From the NCBI RefSeq assembly GCF_014203535.1, contig NZ_JACHJI010000012.1:124001-188000 (forward strand): DNA of 64,000 nucleotides, written 5' to 3'. This document shows positions 34,489 through 42,646 of this stretch, piece by piece. The notes below the pieces were generated by a model. The model was not told the DNA's origin and ran no database searches. It saw nothing but the letters and a program-made list of their open reading frames with translations. Source of the stretch: Streptomyces griseomycini. GTDB lineage: Bacteria; Actinomycetota; Actinomycetes; Streptomycetales; Streptomycetaceae. The number at the start of each line of letters is the position of its first letter. The stretch's first letter is position 1. A program made the translations under genes and the position numbers.

Positions 34489-36114
34489 CTAGGCGGGATA
34501 CCCGACAGCTTCTGTCGTGATTTCCTTCAGCTCCCCCTCCTCCATCAGCAGCCACCGCGTGATCCCGATCGACTCCAGGAACGGCAGGTCGTGACTGGCC
34601 ACGATCAGCGCCCCCTCGTACGACTCCAGTGCCGTGGTGAGCTGCCGGACGCTCGCCATGTCGAGGTTGTTGGTCGGCTCGTCCAGCATGAGCAGCTGCG
34701 GTGCGGGCTCCGCCAGCATCAGCGCGGCCAGGGTGGCACGGAAGCGCTCGCCGCCGGACAGGGTCGCCGCCTTCTGGTCGGCCCGGGTGCCCCGGAACAG
34801 GAAGCGGGCGAGCCGCGCCCGGATCCGGTTGTTGGTGGCGTCCGGGGCGAACCGGGCCACGTTCTCCGCGACCGTCAGCTCACCGTCGAGGACGTCGAGC
34901 CGCTGCGGCAGGAACCGCAGCGGGACGTGCGCCGTCGTCTCGCCCGACACCGGCTCGAGCTCCCCGGCGATGGTGCGCAGCAGCGTCGTCTTGCCCGCGC
35001 CGTTGCGTCCGATCAGCGCGACCCGCTCCGGTCCCCGCAGATCGAGGCCGCCGTGCACCCGGGCGCCGTACGCGAGCCCGAGGTCCTGGAGGGTGAGCAC
35101 GGTGCGCCCGGGCGGCACGGCCGTGTGCGGCAGGTCGACGCGGATCTCGTCGTCGTCCCGCACGGCCTCCACCGCCTCGTCGAGCCGTTCCCTGGCCTCG
35201 GCCAGCTTCTCCTCGTGCATGATGCGGTGCTTGCCCGCGGACTCCTGCGCCGCGCGCTTGCGCGCCCCCATGACGATCTTCGGTTCGCGCTTGCTGTCCC
35301 ACATCTTCTGCCCGTACCGCTTGCGCCGGGCCAGTTTGACCTGGGCGTCGGCCAGTTCGCGCTTCTGCTTGCGGAAGTCCGCCTCGGCGACCCGCACCAT
35401 GCGCTCGGCCGCCTCCTGCTCGACGGCCAGCGCCTCCTCGTAGGCCGAGAAGTTGCCGCCGTACCAGGTGACCTCCCCGGAGCGCAGGTCCGCGATCTGG
35501 TCGACCAGCTCCAGCAGCTCGCGGTCGTGGCTGACCACGACCATCACGCCCGGCCAGCCGGCGACGGCCTCGTACAGCCGCCTGCGGGCGTACAGGTCGA
35601 GGTTGTTGGTGGGTTCGTCGAGCAGCAGCACGTCCGGCCGGCGCAGCAGCAGCGCGGCCAGCCGCAGCAGCACCGACTCGCCGCCCGACACCTCGCCGAC
35701 CGTACGGTCCAGCCCGATGTGCCCGAGGCCGAGTTCGCCGAGCGTGGCCAGGGCGCGCTCCTCCACGTCCCAGTCGTCGCCGACGGTCTCGAAGTGCTCC
35801 TCGGCCACGTCACCCGCCTCGATGGCGTGCAGCGCGGCCCGCCGTGCGGCGATGCCGAGCGCCTCGTCGACCCGGAGCGCGGTGTCCAGGGTCACGTTCT
35901 GCGGCAGGTACCCCACCTCGCCGGCCACGCGGACGGTGCCGTCGGCCGGTGCGAGTTCACCGGAGATCAGCTTCAACAGGGTTGACTTGCCTGACCCGTT
36001 GACGCCGACCAGGCCGGTCCGGCCGGGGCCGAAGGAGACGTCGAGGCCCTCGAAGACGGGGGTGCCGTCGGGCCAGGTGAAGGCGAGGGAGGTACAGGTG
36101 ATGGATGTTGACAT
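34489..36114 (-). CDS. ABC-F ATPase, probable ribosome-protection antibiotic resistance factor
   Basis: This 541-residue soluble tandem-ABC protein has no membrane segments. Walker A motifs GVNGSGKST and GRNGAGKTT, signatures VSGGES and LSGGER, and Walker B LLLDEPTNNLD and LMLDEPTNNLD are present. A charged helical interdomain linker (AERMVRVAEADFRKQKREL to KLAEARERLDEA, about residues 235-325) is the part that reaches the peptidyl transferase centre in resistance ABC-Fs. A strong promoter, a small upstream reading frame and a terminator-like hairpin precede it, suggesting antibiotic-induced attenuation. UvrA-like is cotranscribed. Confidence 0.9.
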   Translation of the reverse strand: MSTSITCTSLAFTWPDGTPVFEGLDVSFGPGRTGLVGVNGSGKSTLLKLISGELAPADGTVRVAGEVGYLPQNVTLDTALRVDEALGIAARRAALHAIEAGDVAEEHFETVGDDWDVEERALATLGELGLGHIGLDRTVGEVSGGESVLLRLAALLLRRPDVLLLDEPTNNLDLYARRRLYEAVAGWPGVMVVVSHDRELLELVDQIADLRSGEVTWYGGNFSAYEEALAVEQEAAERMVRVAEADFRKQKRELADAQVKLARRKRYGQKMWDSKREPKIVMGARKRAAQESAGKHRIMHEEKLAEARERLDEAVEAVRDDDEIRVDLPHTAVPPGRTVLTLQDLGLAYGARVHGGLDLRGPERVALIGRNGAGKTTLLRTIAGELEPVSGETTAHVPLRFLPQRLDVLDGELTVAENVARFAPDATNNRIRARLARFLFRGTRADQKAATLSGGERFRATLAALMLAEPAPQLLMLDEPTNNLDMASVRQLTTALESYEGALIVASHDLPFLESIGITRWLLMEEGELKEITTEAVGYPA

Positions 36115-36222
36115 GCGGGCCTCCGCGGTTGCTCGGGGCGGTCAGGGGCAAACGCGTATGGAGACACCGCGCGACGACGACCGGCAGCCGGAGGGAGGTC
36201 CTGGACATGTCCCGGGCATGAG

Positions 36223-36257
36223 AAAAGCCCTGTTCCGAAGGAACCACGAGGACGGCT
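36223..36257 (-). terminator. Attenuator-like hairpin with U-tract in the ABC-F leader
   Basis: On the minus strand, GTTCC-TTC-GGAAC (36244-36232) lies inside an outer AGC/GCT and CCT/AGG pairing (36257-36227) and is followed by TTTT (36226-36223). It lies between the promoter at 36368-36396 and the ABC-F start at 36114. A true terminator is unexpected there, whereas a conditional attenuator would fit. U-tracts are rare in Streptomyces terminators, so it stands out. Confidence 0.5.
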
Positions 36258-36310
36258 CGAACGCCGAGGTCGCACGCGACGCACACACCTCACCGGTGTG
36301 ACGCGGTGTC

Positions 36311-36343
36311 TCAGAACCTCAGACGAGCAACGTCCTTCTCCAT
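36311..36343 (-). CDS. Putative 10-residue leader peptide upstream of ABC-F
   Basis: ATG at 36343 opens MEKDVARLRF and stops at 36311, about 18 bases downstream of the predicted transcription start and about 55 bases before the attenuator-like hairpin. There is no clear Shine-Dalgarno. Ribosome-mediated attenuation through short reading frames is known for several antibiotic-induced ABC-F genes. Assignment here is by position only. Confidence 0.3.
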   Translation of the reverse strand: MEKDVARLRF

Positions 36344-36367
36344 TCGACGGCAACAGGACCGCTGTAC

Positions 36368-36396
36368 ACCGTACGGCCGGCCGTACGGACTGTCAA
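36368..36396 (-). promoter_or_regulatory. Consensus promoter of the ABC-F operon with a 20-bp palindrome in the spacer
   Basis: TTGACA (36396-36391), a 17-base spacer and TACGGT (36373-36368) form a near-consensus housekeeping promoter, firing leftward. A perfect 20-bp palindrome with half-site CCGTACGGCC fills 36369-36388, overlapping the spacer and -10, which is an ideal repressor site. The leader is about 250 bases to the ABC-F start. Confidence 0.75.
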
Positions 36397-36437
36397 CGCG
36401 CTTTCCGCGACCACGACCCGAACCCCGAGGAGGCCCC

Positions 36438-37136
36438 GTGCGCCCCACGAGCCCTGTGCGCCCCGTGCCCGACGGCCCGCTCTCGCTGCCGGCCCGGCTC
36501 TACCTGCTGGCCTGGGACACCGCACGGCGGGAGGTCGCCGACCCGGCCCACCTGCCCCCTCCGGTGCGGGCCGGCGCCCTCGCCGACCTGGCCCGGCGCG
36601 GTCTGCTGATCGACGACGACGGCATCGCCACGCCGCTCGACCTGGACTCCCGCACCGGGGACGCGGTCCTCGACGGGCTCCTGGAACTCGTCAGCGAGTC
36701 CTGCCCGCACCCCTGGCGCACCTGGGTGACGCTGCGGTCCCGTCACACCCTCGACGCGGTCCGCGAGCAACTGGTGGCCGAGGGGGTGCTGCGGGCCGAG
36801 AGGCGACGGGTCCTCGGCGTGTTCCCCTCCGTGGAGCACGTCCTGGAGGGCACGGCCCGGGTGCGGCACCTGCAGCGGGAGATGCGGCGGATCCTCGACG
36901 GCCCGGTGCCGGCCGGGGACGTGTCCGAGGCGGACGCGACGGTGGTCGCTCTGGGGGCCGCGGCGGGTCTGAGCACCCTGCTGCCGGGCGGGGACCGGGC
37001 CGATTGGGAACGGCGTGTCGAGGACCTGACCGAACGCGGCGGGGCCGCGACACCCGCACTGGGCCGGATCGTCCGCGAACTGCGCACCGCGCTGTCCGCC
37101 GCCGGCCCGGCGCCCTCGCTCACCGCCGGCGGGTGA
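36438..37136 (+). CDS. GPP34-family (GOLPH3-like) phosphoprotein
   Basis: This 232-residue protein of the Golgi-phosphoprotein-3-like GPP34 family is common in actinomycetes and may bind phosphoinositide-like lipids or membranes. Typical parts are PLSLPARLYLLAWD at the start, ADLARRGLLIDDDG, the SPHPWRTWV-like stretch and VLGVFPS. GAGGAGG lies four bases before GTG 36438. It diverges from the ABC-F operon across the palindrome region. The cellular role in Streptomyces is unknown. Confidence 0.85.
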   Translation: MRPTSPVRPVPDGPLSLPARLYLLAWDTARREVADPAHLPPPVRAGALADLARRGLLIDDDGIATPLDLDSRTGDAVLDGLLELVSESCPHPWRTWVTLRSRHTLDAVREQLVAEGVLRAERRRVLGVFPSVEHVLEGTARVRHLQREMRRILDGPVPAGDVSEADATVVALGAAAGLSTLLPGGDRADWERRVEDLTERGGAATPALGRIVRELRTALSAAGPAPSLTAGG

Positions 37137-37189
37137 AGCCCCGGCGCACGGCCCGCCCACAGGCGCCGGGGACCGGCCCCGCCGGGCCG

Positions 37190-37545
37190 CCGACGCGGCG
37201 GGCGCACCCCGGTTCGTCCACGTCCGCACCGACGCCTTCCTGCGCGGCGCCGGGGGAGTGGAGCGGACCCTGGAGCGCGCCGCCCGCCGCGCCGCGGGCG
37301 CCGACGGGCCTTCGTCCCCGGGGCCGTCGACCCGGGGACCGTCAAGGAGCTCGCCGCCGGGATCGACGGACCGCTGAACGTGACGGCCGGTCCCGGCGCA
37401 CCGCCGGTCGCCGACCCGGCCGTCCCGGGGGCGCCGGGTGAGCGTCGGTTCCGGCGCCGCCGGGCCGCGCACGCCCCGGTCCGCCGCGCGGGAACCGCTC
37501 GACGCGGGGACGTACGGCACGCCGACCGGAGACTGGGCCACGGCA
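37190..37545 (+). pseudogene. Remnant of an isocitrate lyase/PEP mutase-family gene
   Basis: Three pieces in three frames match the C-terminal half of this family. They are RFVHVRTDAFLRGAGGVERT (from about 37210), then FVPGAVDPGTVKELAAGIDG followed by PLNVTAGPGAPPVADPAVPG, then VSVGSGAAGPRTPRSAAREP followed by LDAGTYG. The N-terminal half with the catalytic loop is missing and at least two frameshifts separate the pieces. It follows the GPP34 gene directly and shows gene decay in this interval. Confidence 0.75.
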
Positions 37546-37604
37546 CGCTCGACGCGCCGACGAACAGCGGGAGTTGACCGGCCGGGGCGACCGCCCCCGC
37601 CCCG

Positions 37605-38018
37605 TCAGGCGTCGCGCATCAGCTCCGCGAGGTCACGGTCCAGGTCGAGCTGGAGGTGCTCCAGCCCGGTCGGCACCAGCTCGCTCGTGGCCTGGAGGAA
37701 CCGGCGCACCTCGCCCGAGCGGACGTGCACGACGGCGGTGCCCTCCGGGGCGTGGAACTCCAGCACGGTGCGGTCGTAGCCGTACGGCCGCACCCGCACG
37801 TCGCCGTAGCCCTCGGGCCCCAGCAACCCCGCGGTGAGCAGCTCGCGGGAGAAGGTCCAGCAGACCTCCACGCCCTCCAGGGTGGCGGGTGCGGGAAAGG
37901 TCATGCGGACGGCGAACGGGTCGCTCCGGTCGTAGTGCAGGGTGGCGGGAATGCTCGGCATCCGCGGCGCGGCGGCGACGAGACGGGCCTCGACGGGCTG
38001 CTCGATGACGGTGGACAA
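37605..38018 (-). CDS. ssgD: SsgA-like protein, SsgD type (sporulation/cell wall)
   Basis: This 137-residue SsgA-like protein belongs to the actinomycete-specific family that steers septum formation and peptidoglycan remodelling in sporulation. The core (LHYDRSDPFAVRMTFPAPAT, then VCWTFSRELL and DVRVRPYGYDRTVLEF) is unmistakable. The opening STVIEQPVEARLVAA and the place downstream of an ABC-F gene match SsgD as I recall it from S. coelicolor (lateral wall synthesis). It starts with TTG at 38018, with GGGAG seven bases upstream. Confidence 0.9.
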   Translation of the reverse strand: MSTVIEQPVEARLVAAAPRMPSIPATLHYDRSDPFAVRMTFPAPATLEGVEVCWTFSRELLTAGLLGPEGYGDVRVRPYGYDRTVLEFHAPEGTAVVHVRSGEVRRFLQATSELVPTGLEHLQLDLDRDLAELMRDA

Positions 38019-38250
38019 CGCCTTGCTCCCTCGTGACGACTGGACGGGCTTCCGGGCGGATCGGGTCGGCTACGGGAAGAGACGACGGAATCAGCCAATC
38101 CGTGCACACGGAGACCGAGTGACCTCTGTCACCGCCTTCATGCACCCGAGTGACGCGGCTCTCCACGCGCGTCCCGCAAGGCACTTGCGCCGCTCGCCGC
38201 ACCTCCCGTCCACCGGGTGCGGCCGTCTGGACGGCACCGGGACGGTGGAC

Positions 38251-38264
38251 TAGCTTCGCCCGCC
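38251..38264 (+). promoter_or_regulatory. -10 box of leaderless gene
   Basis: TAGCTT (38251-38256) ends 8 bases before ATG 38265. No Shine-Dalgarno is present. Confidence 0.5.
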
Positions 38265-39416
38265 ATGAGGCGCTTGGGGAGCACGCGAACGACGGGACCG
38301 ACGAACCGGACGAGACCGAGCGGACCGACGGGACCGGCGCACCGCCGGGCGACCGCCGCGGCCGTGTGCGCGGCGGCACTGGCCGTCCTGACGGCCGCAC
38401 CGGCACAGGCGGGCGCCGGGGGAACCGCGCCGGGGCACCGGACACCGCACTGGGCGCTGAAGGACAGCGGCGCCCCGGACGTGCGGTTCCGCGGTCTGTC
38501 CGCGGTCGGCCGCGACACCGCCTGGCTCGCGGGGACGCGAGGCACCGTCCTGCGCACCACCGACGGCGGGAAGAGCTGGCGGAACGTCTCGCCGCCGGGC
38601 GCGGGGGAGTTGCAGTTCAGGGACGTCGAGGCGTTCGACGCGCGGCGGGCCGTGGTGCTGGCCGTCGGCGAGGGCGAGGCGTCCCGGGTGTACCGCACCG
38701 ACGACGGCGGAGCGACCTGGACGGAGTCCTTCCGCAACACCGACGCCCGCGCGTTCTACGACTGCCTCACCTTCTTCGACCGCCGCCACGGCCTCGCGAT
38801 GAGCGACCCGGTGGACGGGAAGTTCCGCATCCTGTCGACCCGGGACGGAGGCCGTTCCTGGACGGTGCTGCCCGACACCGGGATGCCGCCCGCGCTGGAG
38901 GGCGAGGCCGGCTTCGCGGCGAGCGGCCAGTGCCTGGTCTCCTCGGGGCCGAAGGACGTCTGGCTGGCCACCGGCGGAGCGGCACGCGCGCGCGTGCTGC
39001 ACTCCGCCGACCGGGGCCGCACCTGGACGGTCACCGACACCTCGGTCCCCGGGGGCGATCCGGCGCGCGGGGTCTTCGCCCTCGCCTTCCGCGACCGCGC
39101 CCACGGCCTCGCCGTCGGCGGCGACTTCCGCCCCGACCAGGCATCGCCGGACGCCGCCGCGCGCACCTCCGACGGCGGACGCGGCTGGCGCCCGGCCGCC
39201 GCCTCCCCGCCCGCCTACCGCTCCGGCGTCGCCTGGCTCCCGCACAGCCGCACCGCCGCCCTCGCGGTCGGCCCCACCGGCACCGACCTGACGACCGACG
39301 CCGGCCGCACCTGGCGGACGGTCGACACCGGCTCGTACGACACCGTGGACTGCGCACCCGACCGCGGCTGCTGGGCGGCGGGGGAGAAGGGGAGGGTCGC
39401 CCGCCTGGAGCACTGA
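38265..39416 (+). CDS. Secreted Ycf48/BNR-type beta-propeller protein
   Basis: This 383-residue exported protein has a long Arg/Thr-rich n-region, a hydrophobic core (AAAVCAAALAVLTAAPAQA) and a seven-bladed propeller. The propeller has repeated Asp-box units (TTDGGKSWRNV, TDDGGATWTES, TRDGGRSWTVL, SADRGRTWTVT, TSDGGRGWRPA, TTDAGRTWRTV). It is often annotated as an oxidoreductase, but no catalytic residues are evident. A Ycf48-like assembly or carbohydrate-binding role is possible. Confidence 0.82.
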   Translation: MRRLGSTRTTGPTNRTRPSGPTGPAHRRATAAAVCAAALAVLTAAPAQAGAGGTAPGHRTPHWALKDSGAPDVRFRGLSAVGRDTAWLAGTRGTVLRTTDGGKSWRNVSPPGAGELQFRDVEAFDARRAVVLAVGEGEASRVYRTDDGGATWTESFRNTDARAFYDCLTFFDRRHGLAMSDPVDGKFRILSTRDGGRSWTVLPDTGMPPALEGEAGFAASGQCLVSSGPKDVWLATGGAARARVLHSADRGRTWTVTDTSVPGGDPARGVFALAFRDRAHGLAVGGDFRPDQASPDAAARTSDGGRGWRPAAASPPAYRSGVAWLPHSRTAALAVGPTGTDLTTDAGRTWRTVDTGSYDTVDCAPDRGCWAAGEKGRVARLEH

Positions 39417-39487
39417 CGCACATGGTGGGCCGTGTCCGCCGCCGGCGTGGGTACCCGTTCGCCGAACGCGAGAGGAAGTGAGCGGAC

Positions 39488-39814
39488 ATGCCACGCGGTT
39501 CCGGCTCCAAGCGGGAGCGTCAGTACGAGCACATCAAGGAGAGCGCGCAGGACCGGGGCGAGAGCACGGGGCGCGCCAAGGAGATCGCCGCGCGGACGGT
39601 GAACAAGGAGCGCGCCCGGTCCGGCGAGTCCAGGACGGCGAGCCGCACCTCGACACAGGACATGTCGTCCGGCAAGCGGGGCGGCCAGAGGTCCGGCAAG
39701 GGCTCCCAGGGACCCACGCGCGACCAGTTGTACGAGGAGGCCAAGAAGCGCGGCGTCGAGGGCCGTTCGAACATGAACAAGAGCGAACTCCGGCGCGCTC
39801 TGGGCAAGGACTGA
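39488..39814 (+). CDS. Small hydrophilic protein with Rho-N-like C-terminus
   Basis: This 108-residue, strongly charged, probably disordered protein (KRERQYEHIKESAQDRGEST, then GRAKEIAARTVNKERARSGE) ends with a short helix-extended-loop-helix segment (TRDQLYEEAKKRGVEGRSNMN, then KSELRRAL) like Rho N-terminal or SAP-type nucleic-acid-binding motifs. Such proteins are often labelled plasmid stabilisation protein in Streptomyces. The function is not known. Confidence 0.78.
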   Translation: MPRGSGSKRERQYEHIKESAQDRGESTGRAKEIAARTVNKERARSGESRTASRTSTQDMSSGKRGGQRSGKGSQGPTRDQLYEEAKKRGVEGRSNMNKSELRRALGKD

Positions 39815-39832
39815 CCGCCGGACGGGCGCGGG

Positions 39833-40129
39833 TCAGCCCGGCGTCTGCCGGTGGCGGGCCAGCTCCGGAGCCGTCTTCGTCGCGACGAACTCCGTGATGC
39901 GGTACGCGCACACGCCGGCGACGACGAAGGGGTCGCCCGCGGCGATCTCCTCGATGCGCGCCCGGTCCTCCGCGACGGCGAGGATCACCCCGCCGTCGCG
40001 GGGGTTCTTGCGCCCCGAGGCCAGGAAGACGCCCCGGTCGTACTGCTCGTCCAGCCACGCCACATGTGCGTCCAGGACGGCATCGACGGCGTCGAGCGGG
40101 GCGGTGTAGGTCAGTTCCAGTACGAACAC
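39833..40129 (-). CDS. YciI-family protein
   Basis: This 98-residue protein has the YciI/YCII fold: FVLELTYTAPLDAVDAVLDA, HVAWLDEQYDRGVFLASGRK, GGVILAVAEDRARIEEIAAG, DPFVVAGVCAYRITEF. Such proteins are small dimeric enzymes or accessory domains with a conserved His/Asp pair. It starts at GTG 40129 and diverges from nfi. A longer upstream extension would overlap nfi and is not supported. Confidence 0.82.
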   Translation of the reverse strand: MFVLELTYTAPLDAVDAVLDAHVAWLDEQYDRGVFLASGRKNPRDGGVILAVAEDRARIEEIAAGDPFVVAGVCAYRITEFVATKTAPELARHRQTPG

Positions 40130-40172
40130 GACCGCGAGCCTGCCTGCGGTCCCGCACGCGCGGGTGACCCCG

Positions 40173-40187
40173 TAGGCTCGTCGCACC
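40173..40187 (+). promoter_or_regulatory. -10 box of leaderless nfi
   Basis: TAGGCT (40173-40178) ends 9 bases before ATG 40188. No Shine-Dalgarno is visible. Confidence 0.5.
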
Positions 40188-40940
40188 ATGACGACCCTAC
40201 CGATTCCCGGCGACTGGCCCACGACCGAGGAGCAGGCCCGCGCCGTCCAGGACGAGCTGCGGGCCCGGGTGGTCCTCGACGAGCCGGGCCCGCCGCCCGG
40301 CACGGGGCACGTGACGGGCGTGGACGTCGCCTACGACGACGAGCGGGACGTGGTGGCCGCCGCGGCCGTCGTCCTGGACGCGGCGAGCCTCGACGTCGTC
40401 GCCGAGGCCACGGCCGTCGGGCGGATCTCCTTCCCGTACGTGCCCGGGCTGCTCGCCTTCCGCGAACTCCCCACCGTCCTCGCCGTCCTCGAGGCCCTGC
40501 CCTGCCCGCCCGGCCTGGTCGTCTGCGACGGCTACGGCCTCGCGCACCCCCGCCGCTTCGGCCTCGCCAGCCACCTCGGCGTCCTCACCGGCCTGCCGAC
40601 GATCGGTGTCGCCAAGAACCCCTTCACCTTCACCCACGACGACCCGGACACCCCGCGCGGCAGCACGGCACCGCTGCTCGCCGGCCGCGAGGAGGTCGGC
40701 CGCGCCCTGCGCACGAGGGACGCCGTCAAGCCGGTCTTCGTCTCGGTCGGCCACCGCGTGAGCCTCGCCAACGCCTGCGCCCACACCCTCGCGCTGACCC
40801 CCGTCTACCGCCTCCCGGAGACCACCCGCAGGGCGGACGCCCTGTGCCGCAGGGCGCTCCGCGAGGCGGCCGAAGACCAGGGCCCGTCCTCCGAGGGGCA
40901 CCGCCCGGAGGGACGGGCCGCACCGGAGCGCCGCGGGTGA
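40188..40940 (+). CDS. nfi: Endonuclease V (deoxyinosine-specific repair nuclease)
   Basis: This 250-residue enzyme nicks DNA (or RNA) one nucleotide 3' of inosine. Family motifs are GVDVAYDDERDVVAAAAVVL (metal Asp), PYVPGLLAFRELP (wedge), CDGYGLAHPRRFGLASHLGV, VAKNPF and VSVGHRVSLANA. The last 25 residues are a low-complexity charged tail beyond the usual family length of about 225. It is divergent from the YciI gene. Confidence 0.93.
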   Translation: MTTLPIPGDWPTTEEQARAVQDELRARVVLDEPGPPPGTGHVTGVDVAYDDERDVVAAAAVVLDAASLDVVAEATAVGRISFPYVPGLLAFRELPTVLAVLEALPCPPGLVVCDGYGLAHPRRFGLASHLGVLTGLPTIGVAKNPFTFTHDDPDTPRGSTAPLLAGREEVGRALRTRDAVKPVFVSVGHRVSLANACAHTLALTPVYRLPETTRRADALCRRALREAAEDQGPSSEGHRPEGRAAPERRG

Positions 40941-41015
40941 CGGCCGCCCGGCGGGACCCGGCGGCGGGCGTTTCGCCGGTGGCGATACCCGGCTCCCGGT
41001 GTGCGGCCGCGGACC

Positions 41016-41027
41016 TACCGTGTCCGC
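41016..41027 (+). promoter_or_regulatory. -10 box of leaderless hydrolase gene
   Basis: TACCGT (41016-41021) ends exactly 6 bases before ATG 41028. Confidence 0.55.
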
Positions 41028-41837
41028 ATGGACTCACCGATCAGGGGCACGGCCGCCGGCGTGCCGTTCACCGCTCTCCCACCGGCCGGCGACGGTGCCG
41101 CGCCGTTGATCGTCACCTGGCACATGCTGGACGCGCCACGGTCGGACGCCGCGTTCGCCGCCGCGTTGCCCCTGCACGGCGTGCCCGCGTGGCGGGTGCA
41201 CCTCGGCATGCCGATGTGCGGGGCGCGCATGGTCGACGGCGGCATGGACGCCGTCATGGAGCTGGCGCGCCAGGACGCCCTGATGTCCTACCTGTATCCG
41301 TTCGTCCGGCAGGCGGCCGAGGAGTTTCCGGCCGCGCTGGCGTCGGTCCGTGCGCAGTTGCCGGTCGACGACGGCCCGATCGGTGTGCTCGGCGGCTCGC
41401 TGGGCGGGGCCGTCGCGCTGCGGGTCCTGGCCGAGAGCGAGATCCCGGTCTTCGCCGGCGCCGTCGTGAACGCCGCCGTCCGGATGCGGTCCGCCGTCGA
41501 CCTGTTCCCGGGCGCCTACCCGTACGACGCGGAATCCGAGAAGGCCGTCGACAGCATGGACTTCGTCGCGAGGGCGGGCGACATCGCCGACCGCGCGCCG
41601 CTGCTGGTCGTCAGCGGCGAGTCGGACTACCCGGGGCTGCGTGCCGACGCGCTGGCTCTCGTCGACGCGCTGGGGGAGCGGTCCGAGCTGCTGTCGATCC
41701 CCGGGCTGGCGCATCCGCTCGCCGAAGAGCCCGGCATCGAGCCCGCGCCGCAGCTGCCCCTGGCCCGCGAAGTGGACGCCGGACTCACCCGGTGGTTCCG
41801 ACGCCACCTCGCGGACACGGGCCGGCCGCTGCCGTAG
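41028..41837 (+). CDS. Alpha/beta hydrolase (BAAT/peptidase-like)
   Basis: This 269-residue alpha/beta hydrolase has the nucleophile elbow GVLGGSLGGAVAL (Ser), acid SGESDYPGL (Asp) and base GLAHPLAEEP (His), all in order. The N-terminal PLIVTWHMLDAP and MPMCGARM segments are unlike the common esterases, so the substrate is unclear. The mRNA appears leaderless. Confidence 0.85.
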   Translation: MDSPIRGTAAGVPFTALPPAGDGAAPLIVTWHMLDAPRSDAAFAAALPLHGVPAWRVHLGMPMCGARMVDGGMDAVMELARQDALMSYLYPFVRQAAEEFPAALASVRAQLPVDDGPIGVLGGSLGGAVALRVLAESEIPVFAGAVVNAAVRMRSAVDLFPGAYPYDAESEKAVDSMDFVARAGDIADRAPLLVVSGESDYPGLRADALALVDALGERSELLSIPGLAHPLAEEPGIEPAPQLPLAREVDAGLTRWFRRHLADTGRPLP

Positions 41838-41886
41838 CGGCCGGGACGGCCTTCGGCCGACGGGTCTGCGAGCGGCGCGACGGAAC

Positions 41887-42096
41887 CTAGGGCAGCTTCT
41901 CCCCCTCGGTCTCCGTCTCGATCGCCCACCGTCCCGCCTCGCGGTACTCCGAGTCGTAGACCACCGACCCGTCGCCGGGTTCGAGCGGGTAGTGGCGCAG
42001 GTTCCCGGCCCAGTACCGCAGGATCCGCCCCAGCTCCCCGGCGGGGTCCTTCGTCAACGCTTCGCCGTCCATGGTGACTTCGAGGAGAAATCGCAT
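41887..42096 (-). CDS. Small conserved-looking hypothetical protein (69 residues)
   Basis: The protein MRFLLEVTMDGEALTKDPAG, continuing ELGRILRYWAGNLRHYPLEP and GDGSVVYDSEYREAGRWAIE, has a beta-alpha-beta look and no low-complexity. It is the type of small protein common in Streptomyces. It starts at ATG 42096. It converges with the hydrolase gene. No function can be assigned. Confidence 0.68.
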   Translation of the reverse strand: MRFLLEVTMDGEALTKDPAGELGRILRYWAGNLRHYPLEPGDGSVVYDSEYREAGRWAIETETEGEKLP

Positions 42097-42360
42097 GCCT
42101 TCAAGGATTTCATTGAACTCCTTGTTGGCACTTCGAGGACCGGCCTCGCCGTCCGACGCCGTGCTCTCCGGCCGAACCGGCCCGCAGGTCTCAAACCGGG
42201 AGGATGCCGAGCGGGCCGCGGGGCCCGGTCCTCCGGTTTCGGCGGTGCCGGCCGCGAAGGACCGCCCCGCCGTCACCGCGCACGGGTGCGGGGCACTCGG
42301 GTGCGAACTGAGTACGTGCACGGATGCCCGGCCACCGCCCCCGTCGGCAGGCTGGGACGC

Positions 42361-42510
42361 ATGACGACGCACCGCGCGCCCAAACCCGCCGCCCCTTCCG
42401 CCCACCCCGTCGAGCGGGCCGTGACGATCGGGCTGGTCCTCGCCGTACTGGCCGGACTCGGCTGGATCGCCGGGATGATCTACACCCTCCTCGAGTGGCC
42501 GCTCCGGTAG
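42361..42510 (+). CDS. Small single-pass membrane protein (49 residues)
   Basis: ATG 42361 opens MTTHRAPKPAAPSAHPVERA followed by a hydrophobic helix VTIGLVLAVLAGLGWIAGMIY and a short tail TLLEWPLR. CAGGCT 7 bases upstream could be a weak -10 for a leaderless mRNA. The single helix with a positive-outside context suggests a small membrane protein of unknown role. Confidence 0.62.
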   Translation: MTTHRAPKPAAPSAHPVERAVTIGLVLAVLAGLGWIAGMIYTLLEWPLR

Positions 42511-42646
42511 CGCTTCGCCGGGTGTTCCGGTCCTGCCTGTCCACCGGCGTGGAGCCGGGGTACCCGTCCACGGCACCTTCCCGGTGCGCCGGGGCGCGGG
42601 CCGGCACCGCCGTGCCCGTCCGGCTCGACCGAACTCCGGAGGCATC

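Noticed and set aside
42071..42364. Plus-strand 97-codon frame upstream of the small membrane protein
   Set aside because: It overlaps the hypothetical gene on the other strand, is low-complexity and has no start signal.
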